Origin: Treponema sp.
GTDB taxonomy: Bacteria; Spirochaetota; Spirochaetia; Treponematales; Treponemataceae
Reading direction: 5' to 3'
Assembly: GCA_023231445.1 (NCBI GenBank)
Contig: JALNVF010000044.1
Span: forward strand, 1-22,034
DNA length: 22,034 nucleotides
Both the position numbers and the translations under genes were made by a program. Under the pieces are notes generated by a model. It saw only the letters and a list, made by a program, of their open reading frames with translations. It did not search any database and was not told the origin of the DNA. This document shows, in pieces, positions 1-7,393 of this stretch. The first letter of the stretch is position 1. Every line of letters begins with the position of its first letter.

Positions 1-161
1 AGCAGGTGCCTCGATCTGTTGCAGAACAGGAATATGTTCCCGCTTAACGGATCGCCTTTCATCCCGTCCTGTATTATTGTACTCAGTCCGTTTACCGCTT
101 TCCGCAGGTCCGTGTATCCCGGACGTATATATATCTTTGCTTTTTTCAGGTCTGGGATCAT
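1..161 (-). CDS. tnpB: IS66 accessory protein TnpB (C-terminus off the window)
   Basis: The frame starts at ATG 159-161 and encodes MIPDLKKAKIYIRPGYTDLR, then a segment with KGDPLSGNIFLFCN and CNRSRH. This is the conserved start of IS66 TnpB (IS66 Orf2-like), including the RPG..DLRK and F.F.NR..H patterns. TnpB is a small protein required for transposition together with TnpA and TnpC; its biochemical role is not well defined. Only about 53 residues are present before the window edge. The start codon overlaps the tnpA stop (ATGA), indicating translational coupling. Confidence 0.88.
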   Translation of the reverse strand, partial: MIPDLKKAKIYIRPGYTDLRKAVNGLSTIIQDGMKGDPLSGNIFLFCNRSRHL

Positions 162-454
162 ATGCCTGCCAGAATCCCTATGATTCTGCTCAGTTCTGCC
201 GTTTCCGTATGCAGCGGCAGTATTATCCGTGTGCTTCCTTTTTCTACTGCAAGCCTTTCACTGGTAACGGTATTCTCCCGTACTGGCAGCTCTACAAATT
301 TCTGTTCTGCTGTCCTGTTTTCATTTGTCCAGTTGATGAATGTCTGCGTGCTTAGTCCGTGCTGCTGTGCGAATGCACTTCTGCTCGTTCCTGATGTCTG
401 CCATTCTACTATCAGTGCTTCTTTTTCTTCTCTGCTGTATCTTCTGTATTTCAT
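158..454 (-). CDS. tnpA: IS66 family TnpA (HTH DNA-binding protein)
   Basis: A 98-residue basic N-terminal helix-turn-helix of the transposase OrfA type: MKYRRYSREEKEALIVEW followed by SGTSRSAFAQQHGLSTQTF and NW at about residues 20-42. In IS66 elements this protein is thought to bind the element's ends and act with TnpB and TnpC. The length is normal, so it appears intact. An AGGAG Shine-Dalgarno sequence lies at 461-465, six bases before the ATG. That site is inside a small inverted repeat (GTACACT 456-462 and AGTGTAC 474-480), which could occlude the ribosome site when the gene is read from an outside promoter. Confidence 0.85.
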   Translation of the reverse strand: MKYRRYSREEKEALIVEWQTSGTSRSAFAQQHGLSTQTFINWTNENRTAEQKFVELPVRENTVTSERLAVEKGSTRIILPLHTETAELSRIIGILAGI

Positions 455-526
455 CGTACACTCCTGTTCATGAAGTGTACTACTTTTTATTTTCTGTTTT
501 TAGGTGCAGGTGTTTTGACGCTTACG

Positions 527-730
527 TTACTTCGACATCAGTCAGATATTATCTCAAACGAAGTTGAAGAACGAATTACCTATAATATTTTCTATACCGC
601 AATTACAAGGGCTAAGAAAGAACTAAAAAATTACTGGTCACCAGAAGTCGAAAAAAATGTTTTAAATAATTTTAAACTTAAACAGAATGACAAAGATGTT
701 AGCTTACTAAAAAGCCTATTTAAGCCATAA
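527..730 (+). pseudogene. C-terminal remnant of a UvrD-like superfamily I helicase, cut by IS66
   Basis: Directly after the IS66 end an open frame runs to a stop at 730. It contains NIFYTAITRAKKELKNYW, the motif VI region of superfamily I (UvrD/Rep, UvrD_C_2-like) helicases, where the arginine contacts ATP, followed by about 45 tail residues ending LLKSLFKP. All ATPase and DNA-binding parts that would precede it are missing. It cannot be functional; it is the 3' end of a gene disrupted by the insertion. The upstream half should lie beyond the other IS end unless it was deleted. Its composition is AT-rich like the neighbouring defence genes, and SF1 helicases are common in defence loci, so it may once have belonged to such a locus (inference). 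Confidence 0.75.
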
Positions 731-732
731 AT

Positions 733-754
733 CGTCCTTGGCCTGCCAAGGACG
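733..754. repeat. Perfect short inverted repeat after the helicase remnant
   Basis: CGTCCTTGGC and GCCAAGGACG are perfect inverted copies separated by two bases, starting two bases after the stop codon of the helicase fragment. As RNA it would form a strong hairpin (effectively 8-9 bp with a small loop), but no T-run follows. It could be a terminator-like structure of the lost gene. Confidence 0.5.
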
Positions 755-781
755 GTGAATAATTGTCGTCTTAGCTGGTGA

Positions 782-871
782 GAAATCGCCGGAATTCAGG
801 AAATCAAAAACTGCTTTGCGGAAAAAACGTACCAGCCGGTTGAGATAAAAGAAATAATGAAATTAAAATAA
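782..871 (+). pseudogene. Possible gene tail remnant, unrecognised
   Basis: After a stop at 779-781, an open frame on the plus strand reads EIAGIQEIKNCFAEKTYQPV, then EIKEIMKLK and a TAA at 869-871. It has no start codon near its 5' end and no family is recognised. The amino acid composition (mixed charged and hydrophobic) looks protein-like, so it may be the C-terminal tail of another truncated gene, but a chance open frame of this size cannot be excluded. Between it and the minus-strand gene ending at 934 there is only a short direct repeat (ATACTCGCT twice near 904-921). Confidence 0.25.
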
Positions 872-933
872 CTACCAAACAGGTGTAACGCCTAATCCGG
901 TTCATACTCGCTAATACTCGCTCATCACAGAAA

Positions 934-3126
934 TTAATCCTTTGAAAAAGACGCAAACAAGTCTTCTATTTTATAATCAAAAGGAGGAAAATCACGGTAG
1001 TCATCACGATCGTAATCTGCCTGTTCATCTTTCTTAACTTCTAATTCCTGTATTCTGTCTTCAATTGCATTACAAAAATCAGGTCGTTCCATATTCTGAA
1101 TTCCACAAATGGTATCTATATCTTCTTCTAAAGATATAAGATAATTATAATCACCATTTAAATAGTTATCTTTTTCAAATTCAAATATTTTCTGAATTTT
1201 ATTTTCTATTTCATACTCATTTGTAATAAAACGAATATCCTCATTCAAATACAGTAAATTAGACAATTCGTCCGCAAAATCTGCGTTATTAAAAAATACT
1301 TTAAGACTTGATTTTAGATCCCTGGTACAGTATTTTGGTGGCAAATTAGATAGCATAGGATCATACTCGTAATCATATGATGACATTTTCTGTAATTGTC
1401 TTGATAAAATAGCTGCTATTGAATCCATGAATTCCGCTTTATAATCTTTATCCTGAACATAATCAAAAAGGAAAGAAATCATTTTTGCTTCTGAATAATA
1501 TGGCCTTATTAACTGATTGCTTTGAGTACACGTTAGAGTATCAAGCCCATAATTATCGATCATCTCGTTAATTATGCTTTTCTGTTCGGTTTCAGATAAA
1601 TGTTTTAAAATATTTATTTTTTGATCCCAAAAAATAAATGGCAAATCAGTATATTCTCGTATCAATGATTTTTCCCCATTCAGTCTTTCACCTATATAAT
1701 CATCAATAGACGGATTATCAAACGTCATATATGTAATACCGGAACTTATTTTTATAGAAATAAACGTATTTTCCAATTCTTTTAGTGATGACGAAAACAG
1801 AATATCGAATTCGTCTGAAGAAATATTTTTAGTATTCTTTCTTAACCATTCAAGAGTCAACCTTTTTATTTTATCGACTTCTACTATTTTTCCTGACAGG
1901 TAAAGTTCATATAAAATTATTCTGGAACATTCCGAGATATATTGCTCAAAAGCTTTATCCCATATTTTTGCCGGGTTATTCAATGAATCCATAAAGGATT
2001 TGTAATATTCTGCTTCAGTTGCCAGCGTATCTTTTTTCATTTTAAAAGTCATCCATTCTATTAACCGGGGAGAGTAATTCGGATGTTTGATTATTCTCTC
2101 ATAACGCTTGTCTTGTATCAGGTAGTTGCAATATGTACTTGGTAAATCAGAATAATATAGATGATTATAAAGTATTTTTGCTTTGTCAAAATCAGAATAA
2201 TCTGATAATTTTAATATCGTCGACTGTAAATCGAGGCGGTCTAGCTCCTCAGATTTTTTTAATCCCTGCTGATAAATATATTCCCGTGTAGTAAGGAGTA
2301 ATTTTGTATCTGCTCTCTTTGAAATATATTGTAAGACCTTATGAAAATCTTTGCACTCATTTTTGTCTTCGAATTGCGTCGAGCCTAAAAAATCATCATA
2401 GTAAAAAACTCGTTTTTGGGGTACTGTCAGAACCGTTAATATATCTGTAATTTTATTAACTGAATAAAATTCATACCCCTCTGCACACAATTGATAAGCC
2501 AGCATTTCTGCCATTGTTGTCTTTCCGATTCCGGGAACACCTGAAATAATACATACTGATTTTTCGGAAAGAATATCAAATGCTTTTGAAAAAAAATCAT
2601 TCCTCACACAGATTTTTATTTTTTCTGCAATAGCTTCTCGTTCAATCTGGCTGCCTATATAAATAGCATTATGTAATATTTTATCTAATACCGCAGCGCT
2701 TAACATCCATAATTTCGGATGGTCTCTCACAATGACTTCGTTTGTTGATAACAAAGCATTTAACTCAGTAGCATCGATTATATCACTTGTATTGGTAATA
2801 AACGGCTCAAGTAAGTCTTTTAATTCATCTTTATTTGCTGGCGTCAAACCGATAGAAGTCATCACGCAGTACTTTGTAGGATTTAATTGTCTAACAGAAG
2901 ATATTTCTGTTTTTAATTTCGATTTTAATTGAGAATATCCGGATTTTTCATAGTGTTTACATTGTATTACAATTTTAGCATTTCCATAATAATAACGTAA
3001 ATCAGTACCACCATCACGTCCTATGGTAAATGCCTCGAATTTCTTATTATACTTTTTCTGTGCAATATCCTTACAGAGCATTTCAAAGTCGAATGGAGAT
3101 AAGTTCTGAAAAGTGTAATTAGACAT
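934..3126 (-). CDS. Restriction-endonuclease-like / nSTAND3 NTPase fusion (candidate anti-phage protein)
   Basis: This 730-residue protein has an N-terminal Mrr-like PD-(D/E)XK nuclease domain (about 1-115): FEMLCKDIAQ, GRDGGTDLR (residues 37-44) and IVIQCKHY (52-59) supply the acidic and Q-x-K residues. A P-loop NTPase follows, with Walker A GVPGIGKTT at 196-204 and Walker B FYYDDFLG at 241-248, the pattern of the nSTAND3 class. The last 350 residues show no motif I recognise and presumably form the sensor. In this family, sensing of an invader is thought to activate the nuclease and cause abortive infection. It is shorter than the large Avs proteins and no TPR repeats are evident. The start has a good GGGAGG site four bases upstream. 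It is the last gene of the island and very AT-rich (9/60 GC at 1141-1200). A TTGACA box lies upstream near 3186 but has no well-spaced -10. Confidence 0.8.
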   Translation of the reverse strand: MSNYTFQNLSPFDFEMLCKDIAQKKYNKKFEAFTIGRDGGTDLRYYYGNAKIVIQCKHYEKSGYSQLKSKLKTEISSVRQLNPTKYCVMTSIGLTPANKDELKDLLEPFITNTSDIIDATELNALLSTNEVIVRDHPKLWMLSAAVLDKILHNAIYIGSQIEREAIAEKIKICVRNDFFSKAFDILSEKSVCIISGVPGIGKTTMAEMLAYQLCAEGYEFYSVNKITDILTVLTVPQKRVFYYDDFLGSTQFEDKNECKDFHKVLQYISKRADTKLLLTTREYIYQQGLKKSEELDRLDLQSTILKLSDYSDFDKAKILYNHLYYSDLPSTYCNYLIQDKRYERIIKHPNYSPRLIEWMTFKMKKDTLATEAEYYKSFMDSLNNPAKIWDKAFEQYISECSRIILYELYLSGKIVEVDKIKRLTLEWLRKNTKNISSDEFDILFSSSLKELENTFISIKISSGITYMTFDNPSIDDYIGERLNGEKSLIREYTDLPFIFWDQKINILKHLSETEQKSIINEMIDNYGLDTLTCTQSNQLIRPYYSEAKMISFLFDYVQDKDYKAEFMDSIAAILSRQLQKMSSYDYEYDPMLSNLPPKYCTRDLKSSLKVFFNNADFADELSNLLYLNEDIRFITNEYEIENKIQKIFEFEKDNYLNGDYNYLISLEEDIDTICGIQNMERPDFCNAIEDRIQELEVKKDEQADYDRDDYRDFPPFDYKIEDLFASFSKD

Positions 3127-3209
3127 TTTGCCTCCCTTTTTTATTTTCAGAAATTACAATTATTCTATAGTAAATTCTGTCAAAATCATATTCTACAATC
3201 TGTTTTTCC

Positions 3210-4553
3210 CTATATATCCAGTACAAGAGACTGGATGAAATGATTAATTCTATTTATGTAATCAATATTCATTGTTGATTGACAATGACGTTCATAATTT
3301 TTCAACTGGTCACTGTCAATATTCAAATTATAGTTATTCGGAATTTCTGATACCGATTTATAAACCAGTAAGATTAAACAGTAAATAACGTTATAGATTG
3401 GAAAATCAATCTGATCTTTTCTATTTATGTGTAATTCGCTGATCACCTGTTGCAAAGCGGTTTCAGATCTATTGTTTACAATTTCAGCAAATTGAAAAGG
3501 TCGTTTTATTTTTAACACAAATATAAACAGAAAGTATGGTGTAAAATCAGAAATCTGTTGATCAAGATCTCTTCCAATTATTTTCATAAACAGATTCATT
3601 GAATCCGTTATCCTAAGAATATCACGAACAGAAAGATTGTAGAAATTTGCAAAAAATTTTGCATATTTTCCGAAAAAATCTCCAGTATATGAATCAGAAA
3701 TTCTTGTATTAAGTTCAAGAATTTTGTTTCTTTGCAGAAATAATCTTTTTACATTACTAAAATCAGCTATTTTGAGAGAATACTGAATATTAATAATTTT
3801 CCGCAGGTATCCATCAGGATCAATGCCTGTTCCGTATTCTTTTTTTATAAACTCGCATAAACTATTTTTATCAATGGCAAGTACAAAAACAATACCATCC
3901 ACTTCGAAAAAATGCTTCATAATCTCAAGGAACCTGATTGCATAGGATGGTGTACACCTGTCAAGCTCATCTATAATAATTATAAGCGGCTTTTTGGTTT
4001 TACCTGTTAGCTCATCCGCGAGTGATCGAAGTGATTCTTTAAAGCTTTTTACTTCCACATCTTTTGCATTGATTTTGTCAATCAGTTCGCCGGAAATTCC
4101 GTCTACTGCATCGCTTATTTTATCTCCGATATCGCCCAGTTTATCCATATAAAGAGCTTTCCCCAGTAACAGACGTGATACCACCGGTATGGTATACTTC
4201 AACAGCAGCTTGCCGGCAGAAAGAAGCTTCTTCCTGTTCTCTTTTTCTTTTAATTTCTTTCCGTTATCATTATCTGCCTGTGTATATATAAAAGACAAAA
4301 AAGAGCCAAAGGGATCATCTGCGAGTTCATTTTCCCATATATTGTAATACAGAACGGTATAGTCATTTTCAATATATTTCTGGAAGTTTTTCAGGAACCA
4401 CGTTTTGCCATTTCCCCAGATACTATTTATAGAAAGAACGGCACCGTCAGAACAGGCATCTATAATCAGTTTTATGTCATCCGCATCCTGTTTTCGATCA
4501 AAATAATCTTGATTAAATGGCTCTCTAATTTCTGCATCACTAAACAAATTCAT
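3210..4553 (-). CDS. KAP-family P-loop NTPase
   Basis: A 447-residue protein of the KAP (Kidins220/ARMS and PifA) NTPase family. Residues 1-30 carry the usual N-terminal DxEI..D.F.R...A..L pattern. Walker A is IWGNGKTWFL (45-54). A long insertion (about 100-185) includes a hydrophobic stretch, YTIPVVSRLLLGKALY (120-135), which could touch a membrane. Walker B is IIIIDELDRC (191-200), with the DELDRC signature of KAP proteins, and a helical C-terminal region follows. Bacterial relatives such as PifA of plasmid F are linked to phage exclusion. It is 43 bases downstream of the TIR-like gene and 83 bases upstream of the nSTAND gene, in the same operon. A GGGAG ribosome site lies five bases before the ATG. 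It is AT-rich (17/60 GC at 3601-3660). The trigger and target are unknown. Confidence 0.82.
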   Translation of the reverse strand: MNLFSDAEIREPFNQDYFDRKQDADDIKLIIDACSDGAVLSINSIWGNGKTWFLKNFQKYIENDYTVLYYNIWENELADDPFGSFLSFIYTQADNDNGKKLKEKENRKKLLSAGKLLLKYTIPVVSRLLLGKALYMDKLGDIGDKISDAVDGISGELIDKINAKDVEVKSFKESLRSLADELTGKTKKPLIIIIDELDRCTPSYAIRFLEIMKHFFEVDGIVFVLAIDKNSLCEFIKKEYGTGIDPDGYLRKIINIQYSLKIADFSNVKRLFLQRNKILELNTRISDSYTGDFFGKYAKFFANFYNLSVRDILRITDSMNLFMKIIGRDLDQQISDFTPYFLFIFVLKIKRPFQFAEIVNNRSETALQQVISELHINRKDQIDFPIYNVIYCLILLVYKSVSEIPNNYNLNIDSDQLKNYERHCQSTMNIDYINRINHFIQSLVLDI

Positions 4554-4596
4554 ATAAACTCCCTATAATTATTTATTCCATACTCAGGTTCATTAT

Positions 4597-5442
4597 TTAT
4601 GAAGCCAGCTTATTCATATCTATTATATACCCAGCTGCTTTCAACTCTTTAGCAACTTTAAAACACCATGCGCCCTGATCGTCCATCTCAATATAAACGA
4701 CTCCTGAAATATCATTCGGTACTTCTAAATTACCTTTTTTTAAAGCAACAACTCTATTCCTGCCAAGCTTCCCAATCAGTAATCCATGTTCAAAAACAAC
4801 ATTCTGACGTGCACGGTTTCGTAACTGATTTTCCGAATCCCGTTGACTTTCAGAATCTGCTCCATCTTGTAAAATTAACCGACCTTCATCATCAGGTGCG
4901 TAAATAACAATTCCAAATCCGGCATCAGTATGTGCTTCAAGTTTTTCAATTATTGTTTTTCCTTCATTCGGCTGTTCGCTTAAAATTACTGGAGTAAGTC
5001 CTAGTTTTTCGAGAAATCGCGCGACTTCTGTCTTTGCAAGTTTATCATGTCCATGAACAATGAAAACTTTTTTATTACCACATTCAACCTCTTTCTCATA
5101 CGAATCAAATGCTGTTTCCCGCATTTTTTTAACTTCCTCAAATACTAATTCTGTTATATCCTGCTTTTCCTCAATCCAAGACACCGGAGTAATTGGAATT
5201 AAAAATCCATTTTGATGTAATTCATGAAGCCTTTCTTTTCGTTCTAATTCTGCAGAATATTCACTCTGAGTTATTTTAAATCTTGCTATCTCAGGTTTCT
5301 GTAGGAAATATCCATCTATCTGTATTTGTTCACCTTGTATATACGGTTTTACAAATCTCCTGATAATTTCATTTTTATCTTGTATATCTTGCTCATAATA
5401 AGTTTTCTTGCTTTTGTCTTCTATAATAACATGATAATACAT
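4597..5442 (-). CDS. TIR-like nucleotide-binding protein (PF10137 type), probable NAD+-degrading effector
   Basis: A 281-residue, two-part protein. Residues 1-115 are a domain I have often seen ahead of TIR-like modules: MYYHVIIEDKSKKTYYEQDI, then RRFVKPYIQGEQIQIDGY. Residues 123-240 match the prokaryotic TIR-like family: KKVFIVHGHD (124-133), EVARFLEKLGLTPVILSEQP, NEGKTIIEKLE (159-169), GIVIYAPDDEGR (177-188), and RARQNVVFEHGLLIGKLGR (210-228). Related domains (CBASS Cap12, Pycsar and Thoeris-type TIR) hydrolyse NAD+ as abortive-infection effectors. The catalytic glutamate is probably in the TIIEKLE helix; this is inferred, not aligned. No cyclase gene is visible nearby, so a second messenger is not indicated. 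It starts 13 bases after the mod stop, which supports co-transcription. Confidence 0.8.
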   Translation of the reverse strand: MYYHVIIEDKSKKTYYEQDIQDKNEIIRRFVKPYIQGEQIQIDGYFLQKPEIARFKITQSEYSAELERKERLHELHQNGFLIPITPVSWIEEKQDITELVFEEVKKMRETAFDSYEKEVECGNKKVFIVHGHDKLAKTEVARFLEKLGLTPVILSEQPNEGKTIIEKLEAHTDAGFGIVIYAPDDEGRLILQDGADSESQRDSENQLRNRARQNVVFEHGLLIGKLGRNRVVALKKGNLEVPNDISGVVYIEMDDQGAWCFKVAKELKAAGYIIDMNKLAS

Positions 5443-5455
5443 TTTGCCATCTGTC

Positions 5456-7393
5456 CTATTGCACTCTCCACACTGTCTCGTCTCCGCATATATTCCGTAT
5501 CTTCAGCCGGAGCGGTTTGTTGTCCGAACGTATCGCACCGTCCCAGAATTGATCCGTTTTATTTCCGTTCAGAATGACGTACCCGAGTTTGTCGATTTTA
5601 ACTTCACTGTCCGAATGGTATTCGCCTTTTTCGGATGTACAGTCGAGGCTGAGCCATTCGATCAGTTCAAGGCCGTCTTTGCTGATGTGAATCGGTGTAA
5701 ACTTCTTGCCGGATTTCGTGTTGAGTGCGCCTTTCTGGTTGTATGCGTCGATATGCTGCATAACGCGGCTGCTTTCAAAGTGGTTGATCGTAACTTTATA
5801 CTCGGGCAGAAGATTCTCCTGTACTTCAGCAACTGTAAATTCCGCATTGTCTTCAAGCACCACGTCGTCGAGAACGGTTTTCAGATCGCGCAGTTCTATC
5901 CGTACGAGCGTTGTTTTGTCCTGTACAATTGAATCTTCTATTTCTTTCATGCTGACGATATCGACATAGTAAACGATGATTTTTTTCACGTCGGACGGCA
6001 AATCGGGGATTTCTTCATGAATGATGCGGTTCATGAGCACCTTGTCCAGAATCTTGCATTCGCTGTTCTTGAGGTCGGGCAGATAGACCGGAACCGTTCC
6101 GTCTTTTACCGTGTTAATGCAGCCTGCCCAGAACGAAGAAAGCCCTTCGATCGTACCAAGTCCCGGAATGAGCGAACGGAGTTTTTCCATAGTCTGAACG
6201 GGATTGCGGAACAGCGAAACGCCGTCCTTTATTTCAAGTATATCGAATTCCGCCTTACCGGCAATAAGCCGGTCGCGCGCCGTCTGGACCGAATTGATAC
6301 CGATGTCGCAGTGAATGAACCGCCTGTTCAGTTTATGCGCAGCCGAAGCCGTTACGCCGGAACCGCCGAAGAAATCGGCAACAAGCATATTTTCATTGGA
6401 AGATGCTTTAATAATGCGCTCAAGAAGTGCTCCCGGTTTCTGAGTGGAGTAATCAATACGTTCTTTTGATTGAGAATTCACGATTGAAATATCTGTCCAT
6501 AAACTGTCTACTAACACACCCTCGATTTCATCCAAATAGATTTTATATCTGTATTTTCCTGTTTTTGTTTCAATTAGACGATCTTCCTTTTGTAATCTTT
6601 CTAAAGTTTTCTTAGAATATGAAGCAAGTTCTGCATCTTTATATCTGCCATGTTCATCATGATTATTAAAGCGTTTTTCAATTTCATCTTCCGGATAAGG
6701 CAAATATTGCTGATTAAAGATGTAATCCCTATTCATTGTATATAAATATATGGAATCATGATCTGCTCCAAATCTTTGTGCACGTGCTTTTGCACTTCCT
6801 GATGTAGATCTTTTCCATATAATTTCATTTCTAAAATTGTCTTCCCCAAATATCTCATCCATCAGAATCTTTACGTAGTGCCCGATATGCCAGTCAAGAT
6901 GCACATAAATACTGGCTGTTTCGCTCATAACACTTTTTATGGCACAAAGATTTTCGTACATCCAGTTCAGATATTTTTCCTTGTCCCAGACGTCGCCGTA
7001 CATTTTTTCTTCGAATGATTTCAGATCGTCGTCGTCAAGTTCCGTTTCCGCCTGCTGTATCGCTTTCGCTACTTTCTGATTTTTACGGATATAGACTTGT
7101 TTTGCATAATCGGCGCCGCTTGCAAACGGCGGATCGATATACACAAGGTCAACCTGAATGCCTTTTTCCTTAAGGTACGCGCACGCGGAAACGCATTCCC
7201 CGCGTACAACGAGATTGTTGTCTTTATTTTTTCCGTGTTTTTCCACCGTCTCCATTTCATAGAGCGGCATACCGCGCACGAGTTTATCTTTGACGTCGCC
7301 GCTGCCTTTATATTTGAGTGTACGGGTAAAATTACTGAGAATCGCCTGACCGTCAATCGGCTCGGGATAGTAGGGAATGTATTTAATCGGCAT
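5456..7393 (-). CDS. mod: Type III restriction-modification methyltransferase subunit (Mod)
   Basis: A 645-residue beta-class adenine-N6 DNA methyltransferase. Motif IV is VDLVYIDPPFASG (81-93), motif X is DYSTQKPGALLERI (314-327) and motif I is VADFFGGSG (338-346), in the motif IV-before-motif I order of type III Mod proteins. It would methylate one strand of a short asymmetric site and is required for DNA recognition by Res. Its ATG lies 7 bases after AAGGAG and overlaps the end of the upstream gene by 11 bases. The ends of the gene are GC-rich (34-35/60 at 6121 and 6301; 31/60 at 7141), but the centre, about 6440-6850 encoding roughly residues 180-318, falls to 15-19/60. That is where the target-recognition domain sits, suggesting a swapped specificity cassette. 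The frame is intact. Confidence 0.92.
   Translation of the reverse strand: MPIKYIPYYPEPIDGQAILSNFTRTLKYKGSGDVKDKLVRGMPLYEMETVEKHGKNKDNNLVVRGECVSACAYLKEKGIQVDLVYIDPPFASGADYAKQVYIRKNQKVAKAIQQAETELDDDDLKSFEEKMYGDVWDKEKYLNWMYENLCAIKSVMSETASIYVHLDWHIGHYVKILMDEIFGEDNFRNEIIWKRSTSGSAKARAQRFGADHDSIYLYTMNRDYIFNQQYLPYPEDEIEKRFNNHDEHGRYKDAELASYSKKTLERLQKEDRLIETKTGKYRYKIYLDEIEGVLVDSLWTDISIVNSQSKERIDYSTQKPGALLERIIKASSNENMLVADFFGGSGVTASAAHKLNRRFIHCDIGINSVQTARDRLIAGKAEFDILEIKDGVSLFRNPVQTMEKLRSLIPGLGTIEGLSSFWAGCINTVKDGTVPVYLPDLKNSECKILDKVLMNRIIHEEIPDLPSDVKKIIVYYVDIVSMKEIEDSIVQDKTTLVRIELRDLKTVLDDVVLEDNAEFTVAEVQENLLPEYKVTINHFESSRVMQHIDAYNQKGALNTKSGKKFTPIHISKDGLELIEWLSLDCTSEKGEYHSDSEVKIDKLGYVILNGNKTDQFWDGAIRSDNKPLRLKIRNICGDETVWRVQ

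Larger units (their letters stand above)
1..525 (-). mobile_element. IS66-family insertion sequence, one end (partial)
   Basis: This is the tnpA end of an IS66-family element whose remainder lies off the left edge. It contains tnpA and the first part of tnpB in the usual order, overlapping as ATGA. The outer boundary is placed at 525: on the minus strand the element then begins GTAAGCGTCAAAACACC, and IS66-family ends typically begin GTAAGCG. Host sequence resumes at 526 inside a helicase reading frame, which supports the boundary. IS66 elements usually duplicate 8 bp of target, so 526-533 would be one copy; the other copy is outside the window. Confidence 0.85.

Noticed and set aside
4597..5442. 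A CBASS or Pycsar system
   Set aside because: The TIR-like effector would fit, but no CD-NTase or cyclase gene is present in the window.
5456..7393. An orphan methyltransferase or BREX/DISARM component instead of type III Mod
   Set aside because: A complete type III Res is in the same operon, the motif order is typical of Mod, and no other BREX or DISARM genes are visible.
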